Source of the DNA: Pseudomonas sp. P8_229
GTDB taxonomy: Bacteria; Pseudomonadota; Gammaproteobacteria; Pseudomonadales; Pseudomonadaceae
Reading direction: 5' to 3'
Length of the DNA: 64,000 bases
Assembly: GCF_034008635.1 (NCBI RefSeq)
Contig: NZ_CP125378.1
Coordinates: forward strand, 5,642,501-5,706,500
The position numbers and the translations under genes are program-made. A model generated the notes under the pieces. It was not told the DNA's origin. It saw nothing but the letters and a program-made list of their open reading frames with translations, and made no database searches. Within the stretch, counting starts at the first letter, position 1, and every line of letters starts with the position of its first letter. This document shows, piece by piece, positions 44,592-52,739 of the stretch.

Positions 44592-44772
44592 TGTTTTTGT
44601 TGAGTTTCGATTCGATGAGGGCGCGCATCTCGGCCATCACCTGCTCGTGGGGGATGTTGGGGCGCGGATCATCCATCGAAGCCTGCACCTGGGCCCGGAA
44701 CCAGCGATCATGGCTGGCGGCCTGCTCTGGGGTTTCGAAGTCTGAAACGATGGGGGAACGTTCGGCGCTCAT
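44581..44772 (-). CDS. Type II antitoxin (RelB/StbD-like)
   Basis: 63 residues from ATG 44770-44772 with GGAGG 6 bases before it. The sequence (ETPEQAASHDRWFRAQVQAS, ...PHEQVMAEMRALIESK) matches the short antitoxins that precede ParE/RelE toxins in Pseudomonas. It would bind the toxin through its C-terminus and the operon promoter through its N-terminus. Its toxin partner, overlapping by 11 bases, is frameshifted, so this is an orphan antitoxin that could still protect against related toxins. Confidence 0.8.
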   Translation of the reverse strand: MSAERSPIVSDFETPEQAASHDRWFRAQVQASMDDPRPNIPHEQVMAEMRALIESKLNKNSAG

Positions 44773-44935
44773 AATGACCTCCATGATCAATCTGAAGCAG
44801 TCTAAGGGGGATGTGGCTCGCTGTCGTCACTGGCAAGACGAAGTGCCCAGTATCCCGAAGCGCTGGCGGGAAAGATGTCAGACGTTTCCGTGGGTCAGGT
44901 GGGCGTTTCACCGGATTCCGTAGGCTTCATCACAT

Positions 44936-45027
44936 CTGTGGGAGCGAGCCTGCTCGCGAAGACGTCTGAACATTCAACTAATGTTGACCGACCAATCGTT
45001 ATTGCGAGCAGGCTCACTCCTACAGGG
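44936..45027. repeat. REP doublet (REPIN)
   Basis: ctgtgggagcgagcctgctc and an inverted ttgcgagcaggctcactcct flank about 40 bases, ending 15 bases before the stop of the minus-strand channel gene. Confidence 0.88.
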
Positions 45028-45041
45028 GGTTGGGGCATATT

Positions 45042-45989
45042 TCAGAAGGCGTAAGGGATGCTGACCTTGGCCCAGAGCATGTCGCCCTCCGGCCGGTTCT
45101 CCACGTCAAACTCCCTGGCCCAGCGAATCTCCGCGCTGGCGTACTTGAGGAAGGTCAGGTGCAGCGCCGGACCAATCGCGAACACCTGGCCGCGTACGCC
45201 GTCGTCCACGTCCTGCCCGGCGAACTGCACGGTGTGGCCGTACTGTTTGTCGTCGGTGGTCTGCTTGAGGTAGTAGCCGTTGAGGCCGAGCATCAGGTCG
45301 TCGGTGATCTTGTAGCTGGCCGAATAATCGAAGTGGAAGATCTGCCCGGACTTGTAATCGGTGTCTTTGTTCTTCTCGTTGAAGCTGTAGGTGGTCTTCA
45401 TCGACACTTCGGTCTTGTCGGTGGGCAGCCAGGTGAACGAGAACAGCGGCTTGTAGGTGTAGAAGTTGTTACTGGTGTTGGCCAGCCGATCGACGCTGTA
45501 TTCGCCAGTGGGTACGGTGACTTCGAGGGCGGCGCCGAGGGTCAGGTTCTTGCCCATGTCCCACAGGATGATCGGCGCAAAAGTGGTATCACCCATGCCT
45601 TCGCGGGTATCGCTGAGGCCGTATACCGAGACTTCCTGCTTGAGCCAGGGCTGGGCGATGTAGCCGGCCAGACGTCCGCCGAACACCCGCACCGGGCTCA
45701 GGTAATCGAGGCGCGGGATCACCGCAGTGGACTCGATGTCGACATTCGGCACCTTGCCGCCAAACGAACTGATGTTGAGCTTCGTCGCCTTGTAATGGTT
45801 GTAGTAGAGGTTGAACGCGACCATGTTCTGCGGAAGGCTGTCGACCTCCAGTGGCAGTATGAAGAAGCCGTCGGTGCCGGTGCCGATGTTGTCGACGCCG
45901 GCTTCGGTGGCCAGGGCAGGCAACGTCAGGGTGCAACCCGCCGTGAAAAGGGCGAGCGGCAAGAAGGAGGTCGCACGGTTCGGGCTCAT
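45042..45989 (-). CDS. Outer-membrane channel of the phenol-degradation 'MetA' family (SphY-like)
   Basis: 315 residues from ATG 45987-45989, with GAGGA 6 bases upstream; longer starts are possible but poorly placed. After a signal peptide (about 1-29, ends ALA) the protein is a predicted beta-barrel: GVDNIGTGTDGFFILPLEV, alternating polar and hydrophobic strands, and a C-terminal aromatic (SIPYAF). Homologues are the 'transporter' or meta-pathway outer-membrane proteins beside hydrocarbon or aromatic degradation genes. No catabolic enzyme is next to it here; the divergent AraC gene is the likely regulator. Substrate unknown. Confidence 0.82.
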   Translation of the reverse strand: MSPNRATSFLPLALFTAGCTLTLPALATEAGVDNIGTGTDGFFILPLEVDSLPQNMVAFNLYYNHYKATKLNISSFGGKVPNVDIESTAVIPRLDYLSPVRVFGGRLAGYIAQPWLKQEVSVYGLSDTREGMGDTTFAPIILWDMGKNLTLGAALEVTVPTGEYSVDRLANTSNNFYTYKPLFSFTWLPTDKTEVSMKTTYSFNEKNKDTDYKSGQIFHFDYSASYKITDDLMLGLNGYYLKQTTDDKQYGHTVQFAGQDVDDGVRGQVFAIGPALHLTFLKYASAEIRWAREFDVENRPEGDMLWAKVSIPYAF

Positions 45990-46188
45990 AACTGTCCTCA
46001 TTATTATTGTGATTGGGACCTGGCACCGGTCGCATGGGGCGCCGGTACGATAGAAATAAGCGTTTGGCGCACATTGAGGCAGGGTATTGGCGGACATCGA
46101 GGGGGGCTTCTGCGGACAGCCCGCGTCCCCTGTGCTAACTTCCTTCGACATAACCGGTTACAAAAATAACAATCAAGCGTGATCCGGA

Positions 46189-47298
46189 ATGTCAGCCCCC
46201 ATGAACGTAAAAGTCCAAGACCCCACCTTCGAACTGGCGCTGGTGTCGCCGTTCCTCCTGCAAACCCTCGCCGAAGTCGTGCAGAACAAGGGCATCGACG
46301 CTGAAAGCCTGTGCCGTGGCCTGGGCTTCACGCTCGAGGATCTGCAGGACCCGGCGCAACGGATTTCCTATCGCCAGGCCGTGGCGATGATTCAGCGCGC
46401 GCTCAAGGTGCTGCCCAATCAGGGGCTCGGCCTGTGGGTCGGTGCACAGAATGTGTTGGGTACGCTGGGGTTGCTCGGGCATGTGTTGTCGCTGTGCAAG
46501 ACCTTGCGCGATGCCTTTACGTTGGGGATTCGCCACCAGCACACCTCCGGCGGGATCGTGGTGTCGAGTGTCGACGTGGTGGGCGCACAGGTGCACCTCG
46601 ATGCCGAGTGCCGCTTGCCGTTCGCCGAGGTGCAGGTGTTCGCGGTCGAGGAGTTTTTCGCCAGTCTGCTGGTGTACGGTCGGGCATTGGCCGGCAGCGA
46701 ATTCAAGCCGATCGCCGTGGAGTTTGTGCACGCCGCGCCGGACTATCTGAGCGAATACCAGCGCTTGCTCGGGCCGGATGTGCGTTTCGGCTGCCTGCAC
46801 AACCGCATGCTGATCGACGCGCAGTGGCTGGACGTGAACCTGCCCAATCATCATTCTCTGGCGCTGCGTCAGGCCGTTGCGTTGCTGGAGCTGGAAGCGG
46901 CGCAGGTGCACCAGAAACTCGATCTGATTCAGGCGGTGGAGCGGGCGATTGCCCGGGACCTGAGCCGGGGCAGCCATATCGAGAAGATCGCCGGTGACCT
47001 GAACATGAGTAGCCGCACCTTGCGCCGCCGCCTGACCGAGCACGCACTGACCTTCGAGGCATTACTGGAACAAGTGCGTCAGGCTCGGACGATGAGTCTG
47101 CTGGCCAATCCGGACATGCCGATCGAGCGCATCACCGAAGAGGTCGGCTACAGCGATGTGCGCAGCTTCCGTCGGGCGTTCAAGCGCTGGACGGGGATGA
47201 GCCCGAGCGCGTGGCGGTATGACACAAACCCTCACCCCAGCCCTCTCCCAGAGGGAGAGGGGGCCGACCGAGGTGTCTCGCGTCCTACATCGATCTGA
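46189..47298 (+). CDS. AraC-family regulator (arabinose-binding-like N-domain)
   Basis: 369 residues. The N-terminal AraC-type ligand-binding domain (about 15-215; LLGHVLSLCKTLRDAFTLG) is followed by a two-HTH AraC domain at about 245-345 (IEKIAGDLNMSSRTLRRRLT and ERITEEVGYSDVRSFRRAFK..TGMSPSAWR). The normal protein ends at SAWRYDT. The last 25 residues (NPHPSPLPEGEGADRG...) are encoded by an intergenic repeat that has extended the gene. It is divergent from the outer-membrane channel across 199 bases and probably activates it. Ligand unknown. Confidence 0.87.
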   Translation: MSAPMNVKVQDPTFELALVSPFLLQTLAEVVQNKGIDAESLCRGLGFTLEDLQDPAQRISYRQAVAMIQRALKVLPNQGLGLWVGAQNVLGTLGLLGHVLSLCKTLRDAFTLGIRHQHTSGGIVVSSVDVVGAQVHLDAECRLPFAEVQVFAVEEFFASLLVYGRALAGSEFKPIAVEFVHAAPDYLSEYQRLLGPDVRFGCLHNRMLIDAQWLDVNLPNHHSLALRQAVALLELEAAQVHQKLDLIQAVERAIARDLSRGSHIEKIAGDLNMSSRTLRRRLTEHALTFEALLEQVRQARTMSLLANPDMPIERITEEVGYSDVRSFRRAFKRWTGMSPSAWRYDTNPHPSPLPEGEGADRGVSRPTSI

Positions 47299-47400
47299 AA
47301 GATTTTTGTCGATTATGGATTCGGTACATCATTTTCAAGTCGGCGTATCTCTACAGCTTCCCCCATTCAGTTCCCTCTCCCTCTGGGAGAGGGGCTTTTA
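47229..47400. repeat. 'ccctcaccccagccctctccc' palindromic repeat, copy 1
   Basis: A fifth repeat family: the arms ccctctcccagagggagagg and ccctctccctctgggagagg bracket about 110 bases. The left arm is inside the AraC coding sequence and the right arm may act as its terminator. Copy 2 is at 54158-54320. Confidence 0.85.
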
Positions 47401-47469
47401 GCATTCTCCAAACCCACACAAACCTTCCGGCTACAGGTAAACTCCCGCGCACTTTCCCAAGGAGTTCAC

Positions 47470-48357
47470 ATGAGTTACTACCAGCCGGGCATTCTCGCCA
47501 CCCCCGTTCCTGCGCAAGCACGTCACCTGTTTTTCACCCTGGAGTCGGTAGAAGCACTGCCGCAGGCGATCGACAACCTGCTGAGCCTGGTGGACGGCAA
47601 GTCGGCGGTGGTCGGTTTCGGTGAATCCCTGGCCAAGGCCCTCAACGTGCAGATCGACGGCCTGCGCAGCTTCCCGGCCATGACCGGCGTCGGCGTGGAA
47701 AACCCCTCGACCCAGCACGCACTGTGGGTCTGGCTGCACGGTGTCGACCGTGGTGATCTGCTCAACCGCTGCAACGCCTTCGAAGCTGCGCTGGCCCCGG
47801 CCCTGCGCCTGGTGCAGGCTCAGGAAGCCTTCCGTCACAAGGACGGCCACGACCTGACCGGCTACGAAGACGGCACTGAAAACCCGCACGACGAAGCCGC
47901 CATTGCCGCTGCGTTGTTGGGTGAGGGCGCCGAAGGTCTGGTCGGCGGCAGCTTTGCCGCGATTCAGCAGTGGCAGCACGATCTCAAGGGTTTCCATAAG
48001 CTGTCCGCCGACGACAAGGACAACATCATGGGCCGTCGCCTGAGCGACAACGAAGAGATCGACGACGCGCCAGTCTCCGCCCACGTCAAACGCACCGCCC
48101 AGGAAAGCTTCGCCCCCGAAGCGTTCGTCGTGCGTCGTTCGATGCCGTGGATCGAAGGCGACCGCGCCGGCCTGATGTTCCTCGCCTTCGGTTTCTCGCT
48201 GGATGCTTTCGAAGCGCAACTGCGCCGCATGAGCGGTCTGGAAGACGGCATCACCGATGGCCTGTACCGCATCAGCCGGCCGATCACCGGCGGCTACTAC
48301 TGGTGTCCGCCGCTCAAGGACGGCCACCTCGACCTGCGCGCCCTGCGCATCGGCTGA
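47470..48357 (+). CDS. DyP-type haem peroxidase
   Basis: 295 residues, start ATG 47470 with AAGGAG upstream. The GxxDG signature is at 131-135 (GYEDGTENP; D134 is catalytic), H205 in SAHVKRT is the expected proximal haem ligand, and GDRAGLMFLAFG at 230-241 is the conserved family segment. The length and lack of a Tat signal place it with cytoplasmic YfeX-like enzymes. It oxidises dyes or porphyrinogens with H2O2; the natural substrate is unknown. The oxidoreductase gene follows 29 bases later and probably shares the transcript. Confidence 0.9.
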   Translation: MSYYQPGILATPVPAQARHLFFTLESVEALPQAIDNLLSLVDGKSAVVGFGESLAKALNVQIDGLRSFPAMTGVGVENPSTQHALWVWLHGVDRGDLLNRCNAFEAALAPALRLVQAQEAFRHKDGHDLTGYEDGTENPHDEAAIAAALLGEGAEGLVGGSFAAIQQWQHDLKGFHKLSADDKDNIMGRRLSDNEEIDDAPVSAHVKRTAQESFAPEAFVVRRSMPWIEGDRAGLMFLAFGFSLDAFEAQLRRMSGLEDGITDGLYRISRPITGGYYWCPPLKDGHLDLRALRIG

Positions 48358-48386
48358 GGTTTATCAAACAAACGGAGGGGATGACC

Positions 48387-49355
48387 ATGGGCGTGGTGCG
48401 TTGGGGCATGATTGGTTGCGGCAGCGTTGCCGAGCGCAAGAGCGGGCCGGCCTTCTACAAGGCGCCCGGCTCGGCGCTGGTGGCGGTGATGGGCCGGCGG
48501 CTCGAAGCGGTGAGCGATTACGCCACGCGCCATGGCATCGCCCGGGTCTACACCGACGTCGATGCATTGATCAACGACCCCGAGGTGGACGCGGTGTACA
48601 TCGCCACGCCCCCCGACAGTCACCACACCTACAGCCTGAAGGTCGCTGCCGCCGGCAAGCATTGCTGTGTCGAGAAACCGATGGCGCTCAACGCCGGGCA
48701 AAGCCGCGAGATGCAGCAGGCGTTCGCCGATGCTGGTCTGCACTTGTTCGTCTCCTACTACCGCCGCTCGTTGCCGCGCTTTCAACAAGTGCGGCAATGG
48801 CTGGCGCTGGGCCGTATCGGTGAGGTGCGGCACCTGAGCTGGACGCTGACCAAGGCCCCCTCGGCAACGGATCTGGACGGCAGCGCCAATTGGCGCACCG
48901 ACCCGCACGTAGCCGGCGGCGGTTACTTCGCCGATCTGGCCAGCCACGGTTTTGACCTGTTCCAGTACCTGCTCGGCGACATCGTTGAAGTCGTCGGTTT
49001 CACTGCGCGGCAGGCCGGTCTGTACGCCGCCGAGGATGCGGTCAGCGCCAGTTGGCGGTTTGGCTCTGGAGCGCTGGGCATGGGCTGCTGGAGCTTTGTT
49101 GCGGATCGGCGCGAGGATCGGGTCGAGATCATTGGCAGCCTCGGACGGATCAGTTTTTCCGTATTCGATGAACACCCGGTCGAGTTGCATGCCAACGAGC
49201 ACATCAGCCTGAAAATCCCGCATCACGAACACATCCAGTGGCATCACGTGCTGGGCATGAATGCGCATATTCGGGGTGATTCGCAGCATCCGGCGCTGGC
49301 TGAGCAAGCCCTCAAAACCGACTGGGTCATGGACCAGATTCTCAAACGCCACTGA
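48387..49355 (+). CDS. Gfo/Idh/MocA family oxidoreductase
   Basis: 322 residues from ATG 48387 (GGAGG 8 bases upstream; ATG 48381 is too close). A Rossmann NAD(P) motif GMIGCGSVAE lies at 7-16 and the family EKP motif at 96-98, whose Lys is catalytic. The C-terminal domain has DPHVAGGGYFADLASHGFDL with a His near 190. These enzymes oxidise or reduce sugars and cyclitols. It follows the DyP gene, an unusual pairing with no clear pathway. The substrate cannot be assigned. Confidence 0.87.
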   Translation: MGVVRWGMIGCGSVAERKSGPAFYKAPGSALVAVMGRRLEAVSDYATRHGIARVYTDVDALINDPEVDAVYIATPPDSHHTYSLKVAAAGKHCCVEKPMALNAGQSREMQQAFADAGLHLFVSYYRRSLPRFQQVRQWLALGRIGEVRHLSWTLTKAPSATDLDGSANWRTDPHVAGGGYFADLASHGFDLFQYLLGDIVEVVGFTARQAGLYAAEDAVSASWRFGSGALGMGCWSFVADRREDRVEIIGSLGRISFSVFDEHPVELHANEHISLKIPHHEHIQWHHVLGMNAHIRGDSQHPALAEQALKTDWVMDQILKRH

Positions 49356-49382
49356 TCCCCCAAGACCACAACACCATCTCCT

Positions 49383-49582
49383 AGTGGGAGGGGGCTTGCT
49401 CCCGAAGGGGCCGGCATTGCTGGCATTTCCATCGCCTGACACGCCGCCTTCGGGAGCAAGCCCCCTCCCACAGAGGATCTGTATTCCAGGCAGTTGCTGC
49501 ACATTGCTGCAAGGTAACAAGACACACAGTGGACCTCTGATACACCATAAAACCCATGTGGGAGTGGGCTTGCTCCCAGGGA
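49383..49582. repeat. REP-variant array, 'gtgggagggggcttgctccc' subtype (three units)
   Basis: An inverted pair, gtgggagggggcttgctccc and gggagcaagccccctcccac (49383-49474), is followed by a single unit, atgtgggagtgggcttgctc (49556-49582). This subtype differs from the 'gcgagc' REPs elsewhere. It fills most of the gap 49356-49688; the remainder carries the operator-like repeats before the GntR gene. Confidence 0.85.
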
Positions 49583-49635
49583 GATCGCATGTGTCATGTG
49601 TCTAAGGTTATGCCCAAACAATATTTCTCAAGCTC

Positions 49636-49683
49636 GTCATAACGTCTCTAAGATCACGTCATAACTCGTTATAACAAGTGATC
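49636..49683 (+). promoter_or_regulatory. Candidate operator of the GntR regulator
   Basis: GTCATAAC occurs at 49636 and 49658 and GTTATAAC at 49668. The last two lie in an imperfect palindrome bounded by GATCAC (49652) and GTGATC (49678), ending 6 bases before the GntR start codon. The pattern suits autoregulation; not a recognised consensus. Confidence 0.5.
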
Positions 49684-49688
49684 CCGTG

Positions 49689-50441
49689 ATGACCGATAAC
49701 GTTCTCTCCCTGAGCAGTGTTCCATTGCACACCCAACTGCGCGACGTCCTGCGCGCCCGCATTCTCGACGGCGAATACCCGCAAGACAGCCAGATGCCCT
49801 CCGAAAGCGAACTCGGCGCGCTGTTCAAAGTCAGCCGCATCACCGTGCGCCAGGCACTGGGCGATCTGCAGAAAGAAGGCTTGATCTTCAAGATCCACGG
49901 CAAGGGCACCTTCGTCGCCAAGCCGAAAACCTTCCAGAACGTCAGCAGCCTGCAAGGCCTCGCCGAGTCCATGACCGGGCGGGGCTACGAGGTAATCAAC
50001 CGCCTGCGCAGCTTCAAATTCATCCCCGCCGACAAACGTGTGGCCGAGCGCCTGCAAGTGGCTGAAGGCGAGACCGTGGCGCAGATCAAGCGCGTACGGC
50101 TGATCAACCGCGAGCCGATTTCGCTGGAAATCACCTACCTGCCCAAAGCCATCGGCGAGCGGCTGGAGAAGGCCGATCTGGTCACCCGCGACATTTTCCT
50201 GATCCTGGAAAACGACTGCGGCATCGCCCTCGGCCACGCGGATCTGGCGATCGATGCGGTACTCGCCGACAGCGACCTGACCCAGGCGCTGAACGTCGAG
50301 GCCGGCTCGCCGATCATGCGCATCGAACGCCTGACCCACGACGCCAACGGCCAGCCACTGGACTTCGAACACCTTTACTACCGTGGCGATGCGTTCCAGT
50401 ACCGCCTGCGGATCGACCGGCAAAAAGGGGAGCAGGCATGA
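49689..50441 (+). CDS. GntR-family (HutC subfamily) transcriptional regulator
   Basis: 250 residues from ATG 49689. The winged helix is at about 10-75 (MPSESELGALFKVSRITVRQ ... IHGKGTFVAKP), followed by a UTRA/HutC effector domain (about 95-240; ERLQVAEGETVAQIKRVRLI, RIERLTHDANGQPLDFEHLY). HutC members respond to small ligands and commonly control the adjoining uptake or catabolic operon. Its stop overlaps the flavoprotein start (ATGA), so it is the first gene of the operon and probably autoregulated through the repeats just upstream. Confidence 0.9.
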   Translation: MTDNVLSLSSVPLHTQLRDVLRARILDGEYPQDSQMPSESELGALFKVSRITVRQALGDLQKEGLIFKIHGKGTFVAKPKTFQNVSSLQGLAESMTGRGYEVINRLRSFKFIPADKRVAERLQVAEGETVAQIKRVRLINREPISLEITYLPKAIGERLEKADLVTRDIFLILENDCGIALGHADLAIDAVLADSDLTQALNVEAGSPIMRIERLTHDANGQPLDFEHLYYRGDAFQYRLRIDRQKGEQA

Positions 50442-52168
50442 CGCGCAGCACGTTGGAACAGGAATACGACATCGTCGTGATCGGCGGCGGCACGGCCGGC
50501 CCGATGGCGGCGATCAAGGCCAAAGAGCAGAACCGCGACTTGCGCGTGCTGCTGGTGGACAAGGCCAACGTCAAGCGCAGTGGCGCGATCAGCATGGGCA
50601 TGGACGGCCTGAACAACGCGATCATCCCCGGGCATTCGACGCCTGAGCAGTACACCAAGGAAATCACCATCGCCAACGACGGCATCGTCAATCAAGCGGC
50701 CGTCTACGCCTATGCGACGCACAGTTTCGAAACCATCGAACAACTGGACCGCTGGGGTGTGAAGTTCGAGAAGGACGAAACCGGTGATTACGCTGTGAAA
50801 AAGGTCCACCACATGGGCGCCTACGTGCTGCCGATGCCGGAAGGGCACGACATCAAGAAGGTGCTTTACCGTCAGTTGAAACGTGCGCGGGTGAGCATCA
50901 CCAATCGGCTTGTCTGCAGCCGTTTGCTGACCGACGAGGAGGGCGCCGTCAACGGTGTGATGGGCTTCGATTGCCGCACCGCTGATTTCCACGTGATCAA
51001 GGCCAAGGCGGTGATCCTGGCCTGTGGCGCGGCCGGTCGCCTGGGTCTGCCGTCCTCCGGCTACCTGATGGGCACCTACGAAAACCCGACCAATGCCGGC
51101 GACGGCTACGCGATGGCGTATCACGCCGGGGCCGAGCTGGCGAACCTCGAATGCTTCCAGATCAACCCGTTGATCAAGGATTACAACGGCCCTGCCTGCG
51201 CCTACGTCACCGGTCCGTTGGGCGGCTACACCGCCAACAACAAGGGCGAACGCTTCATCGAGTGCGATTACTGGAGCGGGCAGATGATGTGGGAGTTCCA
51301 TCAGGAACTGGAAAGCGGCAACGGCCCGGTGTTCCTCAAACTTGATCACCTGGCCGAGGAAACCATCCAGAACATCGAGGAGATTCTGCACAGCAACGAA
51401 CGCCCGAGTCGCGGCCAGTTCCACGCCAATCGTGGCACCGATTACCGCACGCAGATGGTCGAGATGCACATCTCGGAGATCGGTTTTTGCAGCGGCCACT
51501 CGGCGTCCGGGGTGTGGGTCAACGAGCGTGCCGAGACGTCGGTGAAAGGCTTGTACTCGGCGGGCGACATGGCTGCGGTGCCGCATAACTACATGCTCGG
51601 CGCGTTCACCTACGGCTGGTTTGCCGGGCACAACGCGGCGGAATTTGTCGCCGGGCGCGAGTTTTCCGCGCTCGACGCGGGGCAGATCGAAAAGGAAAAG
51701 GCCCGGGTCTACGCACCGCTGGACCGCAAACACGGCCTGCCGCCAGCGCAGGTCGAGTACAAGCTGCGGCGCTTCGTCAACGACTACCTGCAGCCGCCAA
51801 AAGTGACCAGAAAAATGCAGATCGGCCTGCAGCGCTTCAGCGACATCGAGCGCGACCTTGAGCAGATGAAAGCCAGCAACGCCCACGAACTGATGCGTGC
51901 GATGGAAACCAGCGTGATCCGCGACTGCGCCGAAATGGCCGCGCGTGCCTCGCTGTTCCGTGCCGAAAGCCGCTGGGGCTTGTACCACTACCGGGTCGAT
52001 CACCCGCAGCGCAACGACAGCGAATGGTTCTGCCACTGCCATCTGAAGAAGGGTGAAGACGGCCAGATGACCAGTTTCAAGAAACCCGTCGAGCCTTACA
52101 TCATCCCGCTCGATGCTGAAGAAATGCAGGCTTACGACCGCTTGCGGGTGGGCGCTTTCGCCGCTTGA
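50438..52168 (+). CDS. AprA/fumarate-reductase-like flavoprotein
   Basis: 576 residues. An FAD Rossmann motif is at 13-25 (VVIGGGTAGPMAA), the second FAD region is KAVILACGAAGRLG, and the C-terminal FAD segment is GLYSAGDMAAVPHNYMLGAF. Overall it resembles the alpha subunit of APS reductase and the fumarate reductase/succinate dehydrogenase flavoprotein superfamily. The next gene is an AprB-like ferredoxin, so the pair is an AprAB-type oxidoreductase. Aerobic pseudomonads do not use dissimilatory APS reductase, so another substrate is likely, perhaps one imported by the ABC system downstream. The C-terminus has an unusual CHCHLKKGEDG motif. Confidence 0.8.
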   Translation: MTRSTLEQEYDIVVIGGGTAGPMAAIKAKEQNRDLRVLLVDKANVKRSGAISMGMDGLNNAIIPGHSTPEQYTKEITIANDGIVNQAAVYAYATHSFETIEQLDRWGVKFEKDETGDYAVKKVHHMGAYVLPMPEGHDIKKVLYRQLKRARVSITNRLVCSRLLTDEEGAVNGVMGFDCRTADFHVIKAKAVILACGAAGRLGLPSSGYLMGTYENPTNAGDGYAMAYHAGAELANLECFQINPLIKDYNGPACAYVTGPLGGYTANNKGERFIECDYWSGQMMWEFHQELESGNGPVFLKLDHLAEETIQNIEEILHSNERPSRGQFHANRGTDYRTQMVEMHISEIGFCSGHSASGVWVNERAETSVKGLYSAGDMAAVPHNYMLGAFTYGWFAGHNAAEFVAGREFSALDAGQIEKEKARVYAPLDRKHGLPPAQVEYKLRRFVNDYLQPPKVTRKMQIGLQRFSDIERDLEQMKASNAHELMRAMETSVIRDCAEMAARASLFRAESRWGLYHYRVDHPQRNDSEWFCHCHLKKGEDGQMTSFKKPVEPYIIPLDAEEMQAYDRLRVGAFAA

Positions 52169-52195
52169 TACATCAATCATCAGAGAGCCCGAACC

Positions 52196-52441
52196 ATGGC
52201 CTATCAAGCCCAGGAAATTTTTTTCCGCTCCAACGCCCCGGTCACCGTGGACGAGGACAAATGCATCGCCGAAAAGGGCTGCACCGTGTGTGTCGACGTC
52301 TGCCCGATGGACTTGCTGGCGATCAATCCGGCGACGCAGAAGGCTTATATGGCGTTCGACGAATGCTGGTACTGCATGCCGTGCGAGAAGGATTGCCCGA
52401 CCGGCGCCGTCAAAGTCGACATCCCCTATCTCCTGCGTTGA
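52196..52441 (+). CDS. AprB-like 2[4Fe-4S] ferredoxin
   Basis: 81 residues. Two cluster motifs: C23, C29, C32, C36-P and C57, C60, C63, C67-P. The ECWYCMPCEKDCPTGAV segment and the loop between motifs resemble the APS reductase beta subunit, but the protein lacks the long C-terminal tail that wraps AprA. It would pass electrons to or from the flavin of the preceding subunit. It lies 27 bases after the flavoprotein; a cluster of three REP units follows before the transporter genes. Confidence 0.87.
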   Translation: MAYQAQEIFFRSNAPVTVDEDKCIAEKGCTVCVDVCPMDLLAINPATQKAYMAFDECWYCMPCEKDCPTGAVKVDIPYLLR

Positions 52442-52451
52442 AACCCGATCC

Positions 52452-52612
52452 ACTGTGGGAGCGAGCCTGCTCGCGAATGCGGTGATCCAGCTAGCACATC
52501 GACACCTGACACACCGCTTTCGCGAGCAGGCTCGCTCCCACAGTGGATCGAGTTACTGCACAAATTGAATACGCCAGAAATCCTGTGGGAGCGAGCTTGC
52601 TCGCGAAGAGGC
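52452..52612. repeat. REP cluster of three units
   Basis: Units at 52452, about 52519 (inverted) and 52582, all of the gtgggagcgagc..gctcgcgaa type. They lie between the ferredoxin and binding-protein genes, so if the region is one operon they could set relative mRNA levels. Confidence 0.88.
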
Positions 52613-52739
52613 CACCCCAGACAACCCAAAGCCATCCGGAAACCCCGGACGCTGGATTCACCGAAAACCCCTCGTTTCCCACCGTGCCCTGATCGCGGCG
52701 GAGACGAACATCCAATAAATGATTCGAGGGGAAACAACC

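Noticed and set aside
50378..52453. A 691-codon antisense frame over the flavoprotein and ferredoxin genes
   Set aside because: The His/Asp/Val/Arg-rich composition is typical of shadow frames; the plus-strand genes have clear FAD and Fe-S motifs.
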